Shown piece after piece: positions 17,316-26,507 of a stretch of 35,241 bases of DNA (within the stretch, counting starts at the first letter, position 1; the number at the start of each line of letters is the position of its first letter). The stretch is taken from positions 1-35,241 of the forward strand of contig JAFQCJ010000006.1 in assembly GCA_017416445.1 (NCBI GenBank), read 5' to 3'. Made by a program: the position numbers and the translations under genes. Under the pieces are notes generated by a model, which worked only from the letters and a program-made list of their open reading frames with translations, made no database searches and had not been told where the DNA came from. This DNA comes from Oscillospiraceae bacterium (GTDB lineage: Bacteria > Bacillota > Clostridia > Oscillospirales > Oscillospiraceae).

Positions 17316-18941
17316 ATGAAAACCGTACTGTTCCACCCCGAAAAAGATCATACCGCCATTCAAGAGGCTGCCGCGATCATTCGCCACGGCGGTCTTTTGG
17401 GCATCCCCACCGAGACGGTGTACGGCCTCGGTGCCAACGCCTTGGATGAGACGGCGGTGCTCCATATCTTTGAGGCCAAAGGGCGTCCCCAGGATAACCC
17501 CCTGATTTTGCATATTCCCGATGCCGGCTGGTTGGAGAAGTATTGCCGCGATGTGCCCCCTGCGGCCTATGATTTGGCAGAGCGGTTCTGGCCCGGCCCC
17601 CTCACCATGATCCTGCCCCGCCGCGATATTGTGCCTCTGCGTACCACCGGCGGCCTTGATACAGTGGGGGTCCGCTGTCCCAACCACCCCATGACGCTGG
17701 AGATCATCCGCGCCGCAGGCGTGCCTGTTGCCGCTCCCAGCGGGAATCTCTCAGGCCGTCCCAGTCCCACCACGGCACAGCATATGTGGGAGGACATGAA
17801 CGGGCGCATCAACGGCATTGTAGACGGTGGTCCATGTACCGTGGGTGTGGAGAGCAGCATCATCGATCTGACCGTCAATCCGCCCCGCCTGCTCCGGGCA
17901 GGAGGCTTGCCCCTGGAGGCACTGGAAGAGGTCTTAGGCGAGGTGGAGATAGATAAGGCCATCCGGGAAAAGTTGGCAGATGGCGAGGAGGCCAAAGCCC
18001 CCGGTATGAAGTATCGCCACTATGCCCCCAAAGCTCCCGTCACCGTGGTGACGGGCAGCCCCATGCGCTCCGCCGCCTACATCGCCGCCAACGCCGGAAA
18101 TGGCAGCGGCATCATCTGCTTTGATGAATTCGCCTCTCTCTATCACGGATGCACTGTACATACCCTTGGCCCTGTAGGCGATGTATCCGAGCAGGCCCGC
18201 CGGGTGTTTGATGCGCTGCGTACCTTTGACAGCACCGATGTGAAGGAAATTTTTGCCCAGTGTCCCGATGAGGCGGGACTTGGTTTGGCAGTGAGCAACC
18301 GCTTGAAAAAGGCGGCAGGATTCCACACTGTGGATGTTGGCCGCCCGTTGGTCATTGGACTCACAGGGCCTACGGGAGCCGGAAAGACCAGCGCCCTTCG
18401 CGCTATTGAATCCCTGGGCGGCTGCGTTCTGGACAGCGATGCCATTTATCACGAGATGCTGAAAACCGATATGCCGCTGCGCGAGGCACTCACCGCTGCC
18501 TTTGGCGAGGTGTTTTTGCCCGATGGCGGTCTGGATCGACAGAAACTAGGCACCATCGTTTTCGGTAACGCCACAGAGTTGGAAAAGCTGAATCAGATCA
18601 TCTATGCCCACATCCCCCGTGAGCTGCACCGTCGCATGGATGCTACTGTGGCGCCCATCATCGGCATTGATGCCATCAATCTCATTGAGGGTGGTTTGGA
18701 CACAATGTGCGATTGTACCGTGGCGGTGCTGTGTCCTCCTGAGGAGAGAGTACGCCGTATCATGGCGCGGGACAACATTTCGGAGGAGTACGCCCGCTTG
18801 CGGGTGAACGCGCAGAAGAGTGACGAGTTTTACCGCAGTCACTGCACTTACACCCTCAACAACACCTGTGCAACGGCAAAGGAATTCCAGCAGCAGGCAT
18901 ATGTGCTTTTCCAGGGACTGTTACAGGAGGCAAGACGATGA
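17316..18941 (+). CDS. Fusion of threonylcarbamoyl-AMP synthase and dephospho-CoA kinase
   Basis: One 541-residue frame joins two enzymes. Residues 1-340 are a full Sua5-type TsaC, which makes threonylcarbamoyl-AMP for the t6A37 tRNA modification: PTETVYGLGA (31-40), AKGRPQDNPL (54-63), PSGNLSGRPS (141-150) and the Sua5 linker APGMKYRHYAPKAP (228-241) followed by the SUA5 domain. Residues 344-541 are dephospho-CoA kinase (CoaE), the last step of CoA synthesis: P-loop GPTGAGKTS (351-359), DSD (373-375) and lid RVNAQKSDEF (496-505). Both halves keep their key motifs, so both are probably active. No internal stop or frameshift is visible, and there is no ribosome site with a good start at the junction. 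The start lies one base after the LUD stop; the end overlaps the next gene as ATGA. Confidence 0.9.
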   Translation: MKTVLFHPEKDHTAIQEAAAIIRHGGLLGIPTETVYGLGANALDETAVLHIFEAKGRPQDNPLILHIPDAGWLEKYCRDVPPAAYDLAERFWPGPLTMILPRRDIVPLRTTGGLDTVGVRCPNHPMTLEIIRAAGVPVAAPSGNLSGRPSPTTAQHMWEDMNGRINGIVDGGPCTVGVESSIIDLTVNPPRLLRAGGLPLEALEEVLGEVEIDKAIREKLADGEEAKAPGMKYRHYAPKAPVTVVTGSPMRSAAYIAANAGNGSGIICFDEFASLYHGCTVHTLGPVGDVSEQARRVFDALRTFDSTDVKEIFAQCPDEAGLGLAVSNRLKKAAGFHTVDVGRPLVIGLTGPTGAGKTSALRAIESLGGCVLDSDAIYHEMLKTDMPLREALTAAFGEVFLPDGGLDRQKLGTIVFGNATELEKLNQIIYAHIPRELHRRMDATVAPIIGIDAINLIEGGLDTMCDCTVAVLCPPEERVRRIMARDNISEEYARLRVNAQKSDEFYRSHCTYTLNNTCATAKEFQQQAYVLFQGLLQEARR

Positions 18942-19744
18942 AACTGCGCATCCTCTGCGACAACAACACCTATATCGACCAATATTTCCTCGGTGAGCCC
19001 GCTTTCAGCTGTTACCTTGAGGAGGGGGACACCCGCATCCTGTTGGATGTGGGTTACTCCGATGTGTACCTCCGCAACGCTGAGAAGATGGGGATCAATT
19101 TGCACCGGCTGACCCATGTGGTACTCTCCCATGGGCACAACGACCATACCGGCGGTTTACGCCCCTTCATTGAGAAGAAAGTCGCCCCTGCAGCCAAACT
19201 GATTGCCCACGAGGACTGCTTTGTGGGGAAGTACTATGAAGGGGAATATATCGGCTCTCCCTATGATTTGGAGCAGATTCTGTATCTGGCGGACTGCCAT
19301 CTGACGAAAGAACCCCTGCAGATCACAGAGAAGCTGTGGTTTTTGGGGGAGATTCCCCGTGTGCTGCCCTTTGAGCCCCGCAGCGTTATTGGCAAACGGG
19401 AACGAATGGGGGCATGGGAGGAGGATGACTTGCTGGACGACACGGCGCTGGCCTATGGCACGGAGAAGGGAATCTTCATCATCACCGGCTGTGCCCACAG
19501 CGGTATCTGCAACATCATCGAGCAGGCCAAGTCAGTCTGCAATGATGACCGTATCATCGGTGTGCTGGGCGGCTTCCATCTGTTTGAGGATGATGACCGC
19601 GCCGCCGCCACGGCAGAGTACTTTGCCCGCCACAATATCCCCGATCTCTATCCCTGCCACTGCGTGTCCTTGAAGGTAAAGCACCGCTTCATGGAAAGTC
19701 TGAATATCCACGAGGTAGGCGTGGGAATGGAACTGGAAATCTAA
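18938..19744 (+). CDS. Metallo-beta-lactamase-fold hydrolase (COG1237-like)
   Basis: A 268-residue soluble MBL-fold protein with the metal motif H65-x-H67-x-D69-H70 (SHGHNDHTGGL). A second metal region reads GCAHSGICNIIEQ, followed by LGGFHLF and a late His in YPCHCVS. This layout matches the group annotated as 7,8-dihydropterin-6-yl-methyl-aminobenzene phosphate synthase-like; the bacterial members have no firmly known substrate. The ribosome site GGAGGCAAGACG lies inside the end of the TsaC-CoaE gene and the start overlaps it as ATGA. It is the last gene of the ddl operon. Confidence 0.85.
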   Translation: MKLRILCDNNTYIDQYFLGEPAFSCYLEEGDTRILLDVGYSDVYLRNAEKMGINLHRLTHVVLSHGHNDHTGGLRPFIEKKVAPAAKLIAHEDCFVGKYYEGEYIGSPYDLEQILYLADCHLTKEPLQITEKLWFLGEIPRVLPFEPRSVIGKRERMGAWEEDDLLDDTALAYGTEKGIFIITGCAHSGICNIIEQAKSVCNDDRIIGVLGGFHLFEDDDRAAATAEYFARHNIPDLYPCHCVSLKVKHRFMESLNIHEVGVGMELEI

Positions 19745-19749
19745 ACAAT

Positions 19750-19784
19750 AAAGCGCCAAAGTCCCAGTACTTTGGCGCTTTTTT
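19750..19784. terminator. Terminator between convergent genes
   Basis: A perfect 13-bp stem (19750-19762 with 19769-19781) on a 6-base loop. It has a T-run on the plus side and an A-rich flank that supplies T residues in the other direction. It lies between the MBL gene and the convergent solute-binding protein gene, and probably stops both. Confidence 0.9.
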
Positions 19785-19794
19785 ATGTGTTCAC

Positions 19795-21090
19795 TTACCT
19801 GACAGCCTCCATAAATTTGGCGGCTTCATCGGCTGCCACCGCCTCCTCCTGTCCCAGACGCTGCAGCAGCTTGTACCACTCGCTGCGGGCAACAGGCCAG
19901 TTGGGGGTAATGCTCTCGTCCTCACCCAGGGAGGTGAGCATCATACCGTACTCATCCATGACGGTGTTGTTGACCCACAGTTTGGTCAGGTCGTTGCCCT
20001 CTGCGGTATTGCGGACAGGATAGCTTCCTGCCGCGCGGACAGCGGAAGCGGTACCCTCTCCGTCGGCAAAGAACTTGACGAACTGCTTAGCGGCGGCGAG
20101 GCGGGCCTCGTCACCGTTATGGAACAGGCACATACCCCAGATCTCACCGGGGAGAGTATGCTCCTCCGTGGCAGAGGGATAGTACATATACTCGATGCGC
20201 TGGCCCGATTTGGTCAGACCCACGCCTGTACCGGCACCGACGGGATCCATCTGCTGCTGCACATCCCAGTAGAAAGACATCTTCAGATTCTCCAGATAGA
20301 ACAGCAGTGCCTCATCCTGCGCCACGATGGTCTCATCGAAGATCACACCCTTCATATCCTGCAGCAGATCCAGTGCCCGAACCATCTCTTCGCTGTCCAC
20401 GGCATAACCGGTCCCTGTTTCGTTGGTAAATCTGCCGCCAAAGAGGGAGGAGACCAGTGCCCGGGTTCCGTAATCGCCGTTCTGTCCGCCGCAGTAGACA
20501 GCGGCTACCGGCTCGTGGTAGGTGTCGTACAGCGCGCGGCAGGCTTTGATGAAGTCCTCATCACTCCATGTCCGTGTCTCCAGATCGACATACTTGTCGG
20601 CACCGGCCCGGACAAAGGCATCGTAATTGATGGCCATGCAGGAGACATTCATAGCGATGGGGTAGAGGTAGCAGGCACCGTCCGTGGTAAAACAGGAGGA
20701 TTCACAGGCATCCAGCACCTCGTCGCGGTCATTGTCGTCCCACAGCGGGGCAAGATCCACCATGCAGCCCAAACTGCTCCAATCGGTCATAGGACGGTTG
20801 GGAGTAGTAAAGACGATGTCCGGCGTCTCGCCTCCGTCAATGGCGGCGGAGATGACCTCATCAGCGTTTTCCTCCGTGAGATATTCCACATGGACACGGA
20901 TATTGGGGTAGACGGACTGGAACTGCATCAGGAGCATATTCACTGTGTCGGGATTGTCAAAATTGCCGTAGGGATATGTCCAGAATGTCAACTCGGTAAT
21001 GGTTTCCTGTGGTGTTTCCGGCTCTTTTTCCCCGCAGGCGGTACAAAGGAGCAGCATTCCTGCCAGAACCAGTGCAAGCAATCGCTTCAT
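19795..21090 (-). CDS. Extracellular solute-binding lipoprotein (family 1)
   Basis: A 431-residue ABC-transporter binding protein of the sugar-binding type. A lipoprotein signal (MKRLLALVLAGMLLL, lipobox ending at Cys19) anchors it to the outer face of the membrane. The mature part opens with ITELTFWTYP, a first strand typical of the family, and has SSLFGGRF and a late ASAVRAAGSYPVR region. The ATG is chosen at 21090, where GGAGGAACGACT precedes it on the minus strand; the longer open frame has no signal sequence at its start. No permease or ATPase gene is adjacent, so it is an orphan and its ligand cannot be assigned. It has an unusual number of Cys residues for this fold (eight or more in the mature part). 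Confidence 0.88.
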   Translation of the reverse strand: MKRLLALVLAGMLLLCTACGEKEPETPQETITELTFWTYPYGNFDNPDTVNMLLMQFQSVYPNIRVHVEYLTEENADEVISAAIDGGETPDIVFTTPNRPMTDWSSLGCMVDLAPLWDDNDRDEVLDACESSCFTTDGACYLYPIAMNVSCMAINYDAFVRAGADKYVDLETRTWSDEDFIKACRALYDTYHEPVAAVYCGGQNGDYGTRALVSSLFGGRFTNETGTGYAVDSEEMVRALDLLQDMKGVIFDETIVAQDEALLFYLENLKMSFYWDVQQQMDPVGAGTGVGLTKSGQRIEYMYYPSATEEHTLPGEIWGMCLFHNGDEARLAAAKQFVKFFADGEGTASAVRAAGSYPVRNTAEGNDLTKLWVNNTVMDEYGMMLTSLGEDESITPNWPVARSEWYKLLQRLGQEEAVAADEAAKFMEAVR

Positions 21091-21127
21091 AGTCGTTCCT
21101 CCATGGAAGATATTGCAAAGATACTTG

Positions 21128-21156
21128 ATTGTATCACAGTTTTTTCCGCTTGTCAC
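21128..21156 (-). promoter_or_regulatory. Promoter of the solute-binding protein gene
   Basis: Read on the minus strand: GTGACA (21151-21156) and TACAAT (21128-21133) with a 17-base spacer and TGA just before the -10 box. Transcription would start near 21121, about 30 bases before the ATG. Confidence 0.65.
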
Positions 21157-21218
21157 CCTTTTTCCGCCGCATGATTTCCGGGAATCTGTAAACACTAGGG
21201 CAAAAGGGAGGCGACAAG

Positions 21219-21923
21219 ATGAACGATCACAGGGAAGAAAGGAACGAAAGCTGCTGTAGGGAAGATAGCCCGCAGCAGCAGATCATCGAGATGGGCTCCT
21301 CGCTGGTGGAGAACCGACGGGGAACGGTGCAGTGCCTGACCGTTATCGGACAGATTGAGGGCCACACGCTGCTGCCGCCCAATATGAAGAGTACGAAGTA
21401 TGAGCATGTATTACCGCTGTTGACTGCGGTGGAGGAGCGGGAGGATATTGACGGCCTCCTGCTTCTGCTCAACACGGTGGGAGGGGATGTGGAGGCAGGA
21501 CTCGGCATCGCCGAACTGGTAGCAGGTATGACCAAACCAACAGTGACGCTGGTACTGGGAGGCGGACACTCCATCGGTGTGCCTCTGGCGGTGTGCGGTA
21601 AGGCCACCTTCATTGTCCCCAGTGCCTCCATGACCATCCATCCCGTGCGGATGTCGGGCACCATGATCGCTGCACCTGCCACCTACCGCTATTTCGAGCG
21701 GTTACAGGAGCGGATCGTGGACTTCGTCGCCCGAAACAGTCGCTGCAGCGGGGAGAAGTTTCGTCAGCTGATGCTGTCGGTGGGAGATATGGCCAACGAT
21801 GTGGGCAGTGTCATCTATGGCAACGAGGCGGTGGCACTGGGACTTATTGACCGCCTGGGATCTCTGGGGGAGGCGCTGGAGTCACTGTACCGGATGATCG
21901 AAAAAAAGCGGGAAGAATCATAG
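21219..21923 (+). CDS. ClpP/TepA-like serine peptidase
   Basis: A 234-residue protein of the ClpP/crotonase fold, closest in appearance to B. subtilis TepA (YmfB), a cytoplasmic relative of ClpP. The candidate nucleophile Ser118 lies in GGGHSIG and His141 in MTIHPVRM. Asp190 or Asp194 (VGDMANDVG), or Asp211, could complete the triad. NTVGGDVEAGLGI (85-97) is the conserved substrate-strand region. The first ~25 residues are polar and probably disordered. GGGAGGCGAC precedes the ATG. The gene is transcribed divergently from the binding-protein gene; no clear sigma-A promoter is visible in the 128-base gap. It is not the main ClpP. Confidence 0.82.
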   Translation: MNDHREERNESCCREDSPQQQIIEMGSSLVENRRGTVQCLTVIGQIEGHTLLPPNMKSTKYEHVLPLLTAVEEREDIDGLLLLLNTVGGDVEAGLGIAELVAGMTKPTVTLVLGGGHSIGVPLAVCGKATFIVPSASMTIHPVRMSGTMIAAPATYRYFERLQERIVDFVARNSRCSGEKFRQLMLSVGDMANDVGSVIYGNEAVALGLIDRLGSLGEALESLYRMIEKKREES

Positions 21924-21934
21924 TGCTTGCAGGT

Positions 21935-21976
21935 GTGGGGATGCCATCGAAAGGGTGGAAATCCCCACACATTTTG
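21935..21976 (+). terminator. Possible terminator after the TepA-like gene
   Basis: GTGTGGGGAT and ATCCCCACAC form a 10-bp stem with a loop of about 18 bases, followed by ATTTTGCTT. The loop is large and the T-run is short, so termination may be weak. It overlaps the upstream edge of the smc promoter region. Confidence 0.55.
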
Positions 21977-21977
21977 C

Positions 21978-22006
21978 TTGAAACCCAAAGGCTTTTCTGC
22001 TATAAT
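21978..22006 (+). promoter_or_regulatory. Sigma-A promoter of the smc-ftsY-rph operon
   Basis: TTGAAA at 21978-21983 and a perfect TATAAT at 22001-22006, with a 17-base spacer. Transcription starts near 22013, about 34 bases before the smc GTG. Confidence 0.85.
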
Positions 22007-22046
22007 ACACTGGTTATAGTATGCCAATCCAAGAGAGGTGAACCAA

Positions 22047-25000
22047 GTGTACTTAAAAGCACTGGAAATCCAGGGATTTAAATCCTTTCCCGATAAGACC
22101 GTACTGACTTTCGGTTCGGACATTACCGCCATCGTGGGCCCCAACGGCTCCGGTAAATCCAATATTTCCGATGCTATCCGCTGGGTCATGGGTGAGCAGA
22201 GCAGTCGCCAGCTCCGCGGCGCCAAGATGGAGGATGTGATTTTCGGCGGTACCGAGAAGCGCAACCAGATGGGCTTTGCCCAGGTTACGCTGGTGATGGA
22301 CAACACCGAGCACATCTTCCCCCGCGACGAGGCAGAGGTGGCGGTGACCCGTCGTTATTATCGCAGCGGCGAGTCGGAGTATTATATCAACAAGCAGCAG
22401 GTACGCCTCAAGGATGTCAACGAGCTGTTCATGGACACCGGTATGGGCCGGGAGGGCTATTCCATCATCGGTCAGGGTAAGATCGACGAGATTTTGTCCG
22501 TCAAGTCCGGTGAGCGCCGCGAGATCTTTGAGGAGGCCGCCGGTATCTCCAAATTCCGCCACCGCAAGGAGGAGTCTGAGCGGAAGCTGGAGCGGACACA
22601 GGAGAATCTGGTGCGTATCAACGACAAGATTGCTGAGCTGGAGATGCAGGTGGAACCTCTGCGCAAGCAGGCAGAGGTAGCAAAGAAGTATCTGGTCCTC
22701 CGGGACGAGCTGCGTGTGCTGGAGATCTCTGTATGGCTTGAGCAGCTGCAGAATCTTAAGACCGCCAAGTTCAAGCTCCAGGCTGATGTTGAGGCAGCCC
22801 GCGTGGAAAAGGAGGCAGCTGAGGCTGCGCTGGAGGACACCTACGCCGCTGCCGAGGCACTGGGCGAGGATGTGCGCAAGAGCGACATGGCTGCCGAGGA
22901 GATCCGTGGAAAGATCGCTGTGCTGGAGGGCTCCTCCGGTGAACACGAGAGTGCCATGGCTGTATTGCGTACCGCCACCGAACATAACAATGAAAATATT
23001 CTGCGCGTTCGCACGGAAATGGAGGAGAGCAGCAACCGCGCCGGCGGTCTGCAGGAGCAGATCGATGCGCAGCTGGCCCGCATCACCGCCATTGAAAGTG
23101 AGAGTGCGGAACTGCAGACAGGTTTGGATACCCTGCTGGAGCAGGCGCGCGTGTTGAGCGAGAGCACGGCGGAGGGTGAGCGTACTGCCGAGTCCCTCCG
23201 TGCCGAGGAGGCACTGCTCCGCGCCGCTGCCGCTGATTGTAAGGCTGAGCTCTCCGCCCTCCGCTCCGGCATCCACGAGCGTGAAGAGCGGGTATCCCGT
23301 GCCGATGAAGAGCTTGCCGCCCTCCGGGAAAAGCTCACTGCCGCCGAAACCGAAAGCCGTGCCAACCGCCGCGCGTTGATGGATGCAACGGAGGAGGCAC
23401 AGGGTGTTTCCAACATCATCGAGGGGCATACCCTGAAGATGGAGGGTCGCAAAAAACGGGCCGCCGAGGCAGCCGATGAGAAGATGCGTCTGACGCTGGA
23501 AGTGGGCAACCTTCAGAACCGCATCCGTATGCTCGCCGAGATGGAGAAGGAGTATGAGGGCTTCTCCAAGGCGGTAAAGCTGGTGATGCAGAGCAGCGAG
23601 AGCAAGGGTCTGCGCGGGATCCATGGACCTGTGGCCGGACTCATGACCACGGAGCGGAAATATACCGTTGCCCTTGAGACGGCACTGGGTGCCGGTATGC
23701 AGAACATCGTAGTGGAGCGGGAAGAGGATGGTAAGGCCGCCATCAACTACTTAAAACAGCGGGACGGTGGTCGTGCTACCTTCCTGCCGCTCAGTGCCAT
23801 CCGCGGTGAGATGCTCCGGGAGAATGTCTCCGGGGAATTCGGTTTTGTGGGCATCGCCTGTGATCTTATCCGCTATGAGCAGAAATATGACGGCATTTTC
23901 AAGAACCTCCTTGGCCGTACCGTGGTGGTAGAGGATATGGACTGCGGCATTGCCATGGCCCGGAAGTATCACAGTGCCTTCCGCATTGTGACGCTGGACG
24001 GCCAGGTGATGAACCGCGGCGGCTCCATGACCGGCGGCAGTGTCAGCCGCAGTGCCGGTGTTCTGAGTCGCCGGGATGAACTGGAAAAGCTGAGGGCTAG
24101 CCTCAAAACCGCCGAGGAGCAGTGTGCTGCTGCATCTGCCCGGGCGGAGGAACTGGACCGGGAGGTGCAGAAAGCACAGTATGAACTGGATGTCGCCTCC
24201 TCTCAGCAGCGTAAGGCGGAGGACGCCGTGCTGCAGTGCAAGGGAAAGCAGGATCACTACGATATCCTGATCGAATCCCTGCGTCTGAGCATTGAGGATG
24301 AAGAGGCGGACATCGCCGCCTTTGCCCAGCGCACCGCCGATGATACCAGACGCTGCGCCCAGGTGGAGCGCTCTATTGAAGAGGCGGAACGAAAGGCCGA
24401 TGAGCTCCACACCGCTATTGAGACGCAGCGCAGCGGGCAGGAGGATGCCCGCAGTGCTACCGATGCGCTGGCTGAGGAGATCAGCACAAAGAAGGCGGAA
24501 ATGTCCGCCCTGCAGGCGGAGAAAGAAGCCTGCTTGCGCAGCATTGCCGACCTCGGGCAGCTCAAGAGGGATATGCTCACCGACGGAGAGGGCCGGCAGA
24601 CACTGCTGGATCGCTTCATGGCGGAGAACGAAAAGGCCGCCGTTGAGATGGAGCAGCATACGGCTGCGTTGGCGGCACTGCGCCTTGAGGCACAGTCTCT
24701 CCGGGAACAGCTTAACGCTCTGGCCGCCGACAAGCTGCGTCTGGAGGGACAGCGGGATGCCAAAACCCGCGAGAGCCGCAGCTGTAACGACACGGTGATC
24801 AACGCCACCCAGGCCCTGTCCCGTATGGAGCAGAAGCTACAGGGTAACGCCATGGAGGAAAAAGCGCTGCTGGACAAGCTCTGGGAGCACTACGAGCTGA
24901 GCCACAGCGCCGCTTTGGAGCAGCGTATCGAACTGGAGAGCGTTCCCAAGGCTACCCGCCGCATTGCAGAACTGAGCCGGGAGATCAAGTCCCTGGGCAC

Positions 25001-25613
25001 CCCCAATATCGGTGCCATTGAGGAATATGACCGCGTCAATACCCGCTATACCTACCTCTCTGAGCAGCGCGGCGATGTGGAAAAGGCACGAGAGGAATTG
25101 CTGGGTGTTATCGACGAGATCACCCGCCACATGACCGAGATCTTCGCCCAGCAGTTCCAACTGCTGAACGAGAGTTTTCAGGAGACATTTTTGGAGCTCT
25201 TCGGTGGCGGCAAAGCACAGCTGGAGCTGGAGGACGAGAACGACATTCTCGGCTGCGGCATCGAGATCAAGGTGCAGCCCCCCGGCAAGCAGCTCAAGAC
25301 CATTACGCTGCTCTCCGGCGGCGAGAAGGCTTTTGTGGCCATCGCACTGTACTTCGCTATTTTGAAGGTCCATCCCACACCGTTCTGCGTTATGGACGAG
25401 ATCGAGGCGGCGCTGGACGAGTCCAATGTGGTGCGTTTCGCCCGCTATATGCGCCGCGTGTCGGGGAAAACCCAATTCATCGTGATCACCCATCGCCGCG
25501 GCACCATGGAAGAGGCGGATGTTCTCTATGGCGTCACCATGCAGGAGCGGGGCGTCAGCCGTATGCTCAGTATCGACATGAATGACATGGCGAAGGAATT
25601 GAAGATCAAGTAA
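22047..25613 (+). CDS. smc: Chromosome partition protein SMC
   Basis: A 1188-residue ATPase that compacts and helps segregate the chromosome with ScpA and ScpB. The N-terminal head has Walker A GPNGSGKSN at 31-39. Long coiled coils run from about 165 to 500 and 685 to 1020, around a hinge domain (about 520-680). The C-terminal head holds signature LSGGEKA near 1089 and Walker B CVMDEIEAALD soon after. The start is the GTG at 22047, which gives the family's usual opening MYLKALEIQGFKSF and has GAGAGGTG six bases upstream. An alternative GTG at 22038 overlaps that ribosome site. Usual length for the family. The rnc gene that often precedes smc is not here. Confidence 0.96.
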   Translation: MYLKALEIQGFKSFPDKTVLTFGSDITAIVGPNGSGKSNISDAIRWVMGEQSSRQLRGAKMEDVIFGGTEKRNQMGFAQVTLVMDNTEHIFPRDEAEVAVTRRYYRSGESEYYINKQQVRLKDVNELFMDTGMGREGYSIIGQGKIDEILSVKSGERREIFEEAAGISKFRHRKEESERKLERTQENLVRINDKIAELEMQVEPLRKQAEVAKKYLVLRDELRVLEISVWLEQLQNLKTAKFKLQADVEAARVEKEAAEAALEDTYAAAEALGEDVRKSDMAAEEIRGKIAVLEGSSGEHESAMAVLRTATEHNNENILRVRTEMEESSNRAGGLQEQIDAQLARITAIESESAELQTGLDTLLEQARVLSESTAEGERTAESLRAEEALLRAAAADCKAELSALRSGIHEREERVSRADEELAALREKLTAAETESRANRRALMDATEEAQGVSNIIEGHTLKMEGRKKRAAEAADEKMRLTLEVGNLQNRIRMLAEMEKEYEGFSKAVKLVMQSSESKGLRGIHGPVAGLMTTERKYTVALETALGAGMQNIVVEREEDGKAAINYLKQRDGGRATFLPLSAIRGEMLRENVSGEFGFVGIACDLIRYEQKYDGIFKNLLGRTVVVEDMDCGIAMARKYHSAFRIVTLDGQVMNRGGSMTGGSVSRSAGVLSRRDELEKLRASLKTAEEQCAAASARAEELDREVQKAQYELDVASSQQRKAEDAVLQCKGKQDHYDILIESLRLSIEDEEADIAAFAQRTADDTRRCAQVERSIEEAERKADELHTAIETQRSGQEDARSATDALAEEISTKKAEMSALQAEKEACLRSIADLGQLKRDMLTDGEGRQTLLDRFMAENEKAAVEMEQHTAALAALRLEAQSLREQLNALAADKLRLEGQRDAKTRESRSCNDTVINATQALSRMEQKLQGNAMEEKALLDKLWEHYELSHSAALEQRIELESVPKATRRIAELSREIKSLGTPNIGAIEEYDRVNTRYTYLSEQRGDVEKAREELLGVIDEITRHMTEIFAQQFQLLNESFQETFLELFGGGKAQLELEDENDILGCGIEIKVQPPGKQLKTITLLSGGEKAFVAIALYFAILKVHPTPFCVMDEIEAALDESNVVRFARYMRRVSGKTQFIVITHRRGTMEEADVLYGVTMQERGVSRMLSIDMNDMAKELKIK

Positions 25614-25624
25614 GGAGAATTCCC

Positions 25625-26497
25625 ATGGGTATTTTCAGTAAATTTAAATCTGCCATCCTCTCCTCTCTGTCTTTTTCCAAGATCGATGAGGAATTGTTTG
25701 AGGAACTGGAGGAGAGCCTCATCCTTTCTGATGTGGGTGTGAATGTAGCCTCTGCCGCAGTAGAGCAGCTGCGCACCCGTGTGCGTAAGGAGAAGCTGGA
25801 GACGGAAGAGCAGCTCAAGGCCGCTCTGCGTGAGATCCTGGCGGCCTATCTCCAGGTAGGTGAGCCGACGCTCGCGGTGAACACCAGACCCTCTGTGGTG
25901 CTGTTTATCGGCGTGAACGGCGTGGGCAAGACCACCTCTATCGGCAAGATCGCCCACCGTATGAAGTCCGAGGGAAAGAAGGTCATTCTCTGCGCCGGCG
26001 ACACCTTCCGCGCTGCCGCCGCCGATCAGCTGGAGATCTGGTCGAACCGGGCCGGTGTGGACATTGTCCGTCAGCACGAGGGAGCCGACCCCGGTGCTGT
26101 GCTCTTCGATGCACTGGCTGCCGCCAAGGCCCGGAATTGTGATGTGGTGCTGTGCGATACAGCCGGCCGTCTCCACAATAAGCAGAATTTGATGAATGAG
26201 CTTGCCAAGATGCGCAAGATCATTGACCGCGAAGCCCCCGACAGTGACCGCGAGACGCTGCTGGTGCTGGATGCTACCACAGGACAGAACGGCCTTATTC
26301 AGGCCCGTCAGTTCAAGGAGACGGCGGGTCTTACCGGTATCATTCTCACCAAGCTGGACGGCACCGCTAAGGGCGGTATTGTCATCGCCATTGCGCAGGA
26401 ACTGGGTGTGCCGGTGAAGTTTGTGGGTCTTGGGGAGGGGATCGACGATCTCAAGCCCTTTGATGCCCAGGAATTTGTGGCCGATATGATCGGATGA
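25625..26497 (+). CDS. ftsY: Signal recognition particle receptor FtsY
   Basis: The SRP receptor GTPase (290 residues) that docks ribosome-SRP complexes at the membrane. It shows the N domain (about 15-80) and the G domain with GVNGVGKTT at 96-104, CDTAGR in the middle and [10 protein letters not shown] late, then the closing [13 protein letters not shown]. The acidic A domain of proteobacterial FtsY is absent, as in most Firmicutes. The short amphipathic start [10 protein letters not shown] could be the membrane contact. AAGGAG precedes the ATG; only 11 bases separate it from smc. Confidence 0.95.
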   Translation: MGIFSKFKSAILSSLSFSKIDEELFEELEESLILSDVGVNVASAAVEQLRTRVRKEKLETEEQLKAALREILAAYLQVGEPTLAVNTRPSVVLFIGVNGVGKTTSIGKIAHRMKSEGKKVILCAGDTFRAAAADQLEIWSNRAGVDIVRQHEGADPGAVLFDALAAAKARNCDVVLCDTAGRLHNKQNLMNELAKMRKIIDREAPDSDRETLLVLDATTGQNGLIQARQFKETAGLTGIILTKLDGTAKGGIVIAIAQELGVPVKFVGLGEGIDDLKPFDAQEFVADMIG

Positions 26498-26507
26498 GGT
26501 GGAAGAC

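Noticed and set aside
21165..21200. A possible forespore (sigma-G-like) promoter before the TepA-like gene
   Set aside because: GCATG is present, but the -10 half (near AACACTAG) matches the CATnnTA pattern poorly, so the evidence is too weak to annotate.
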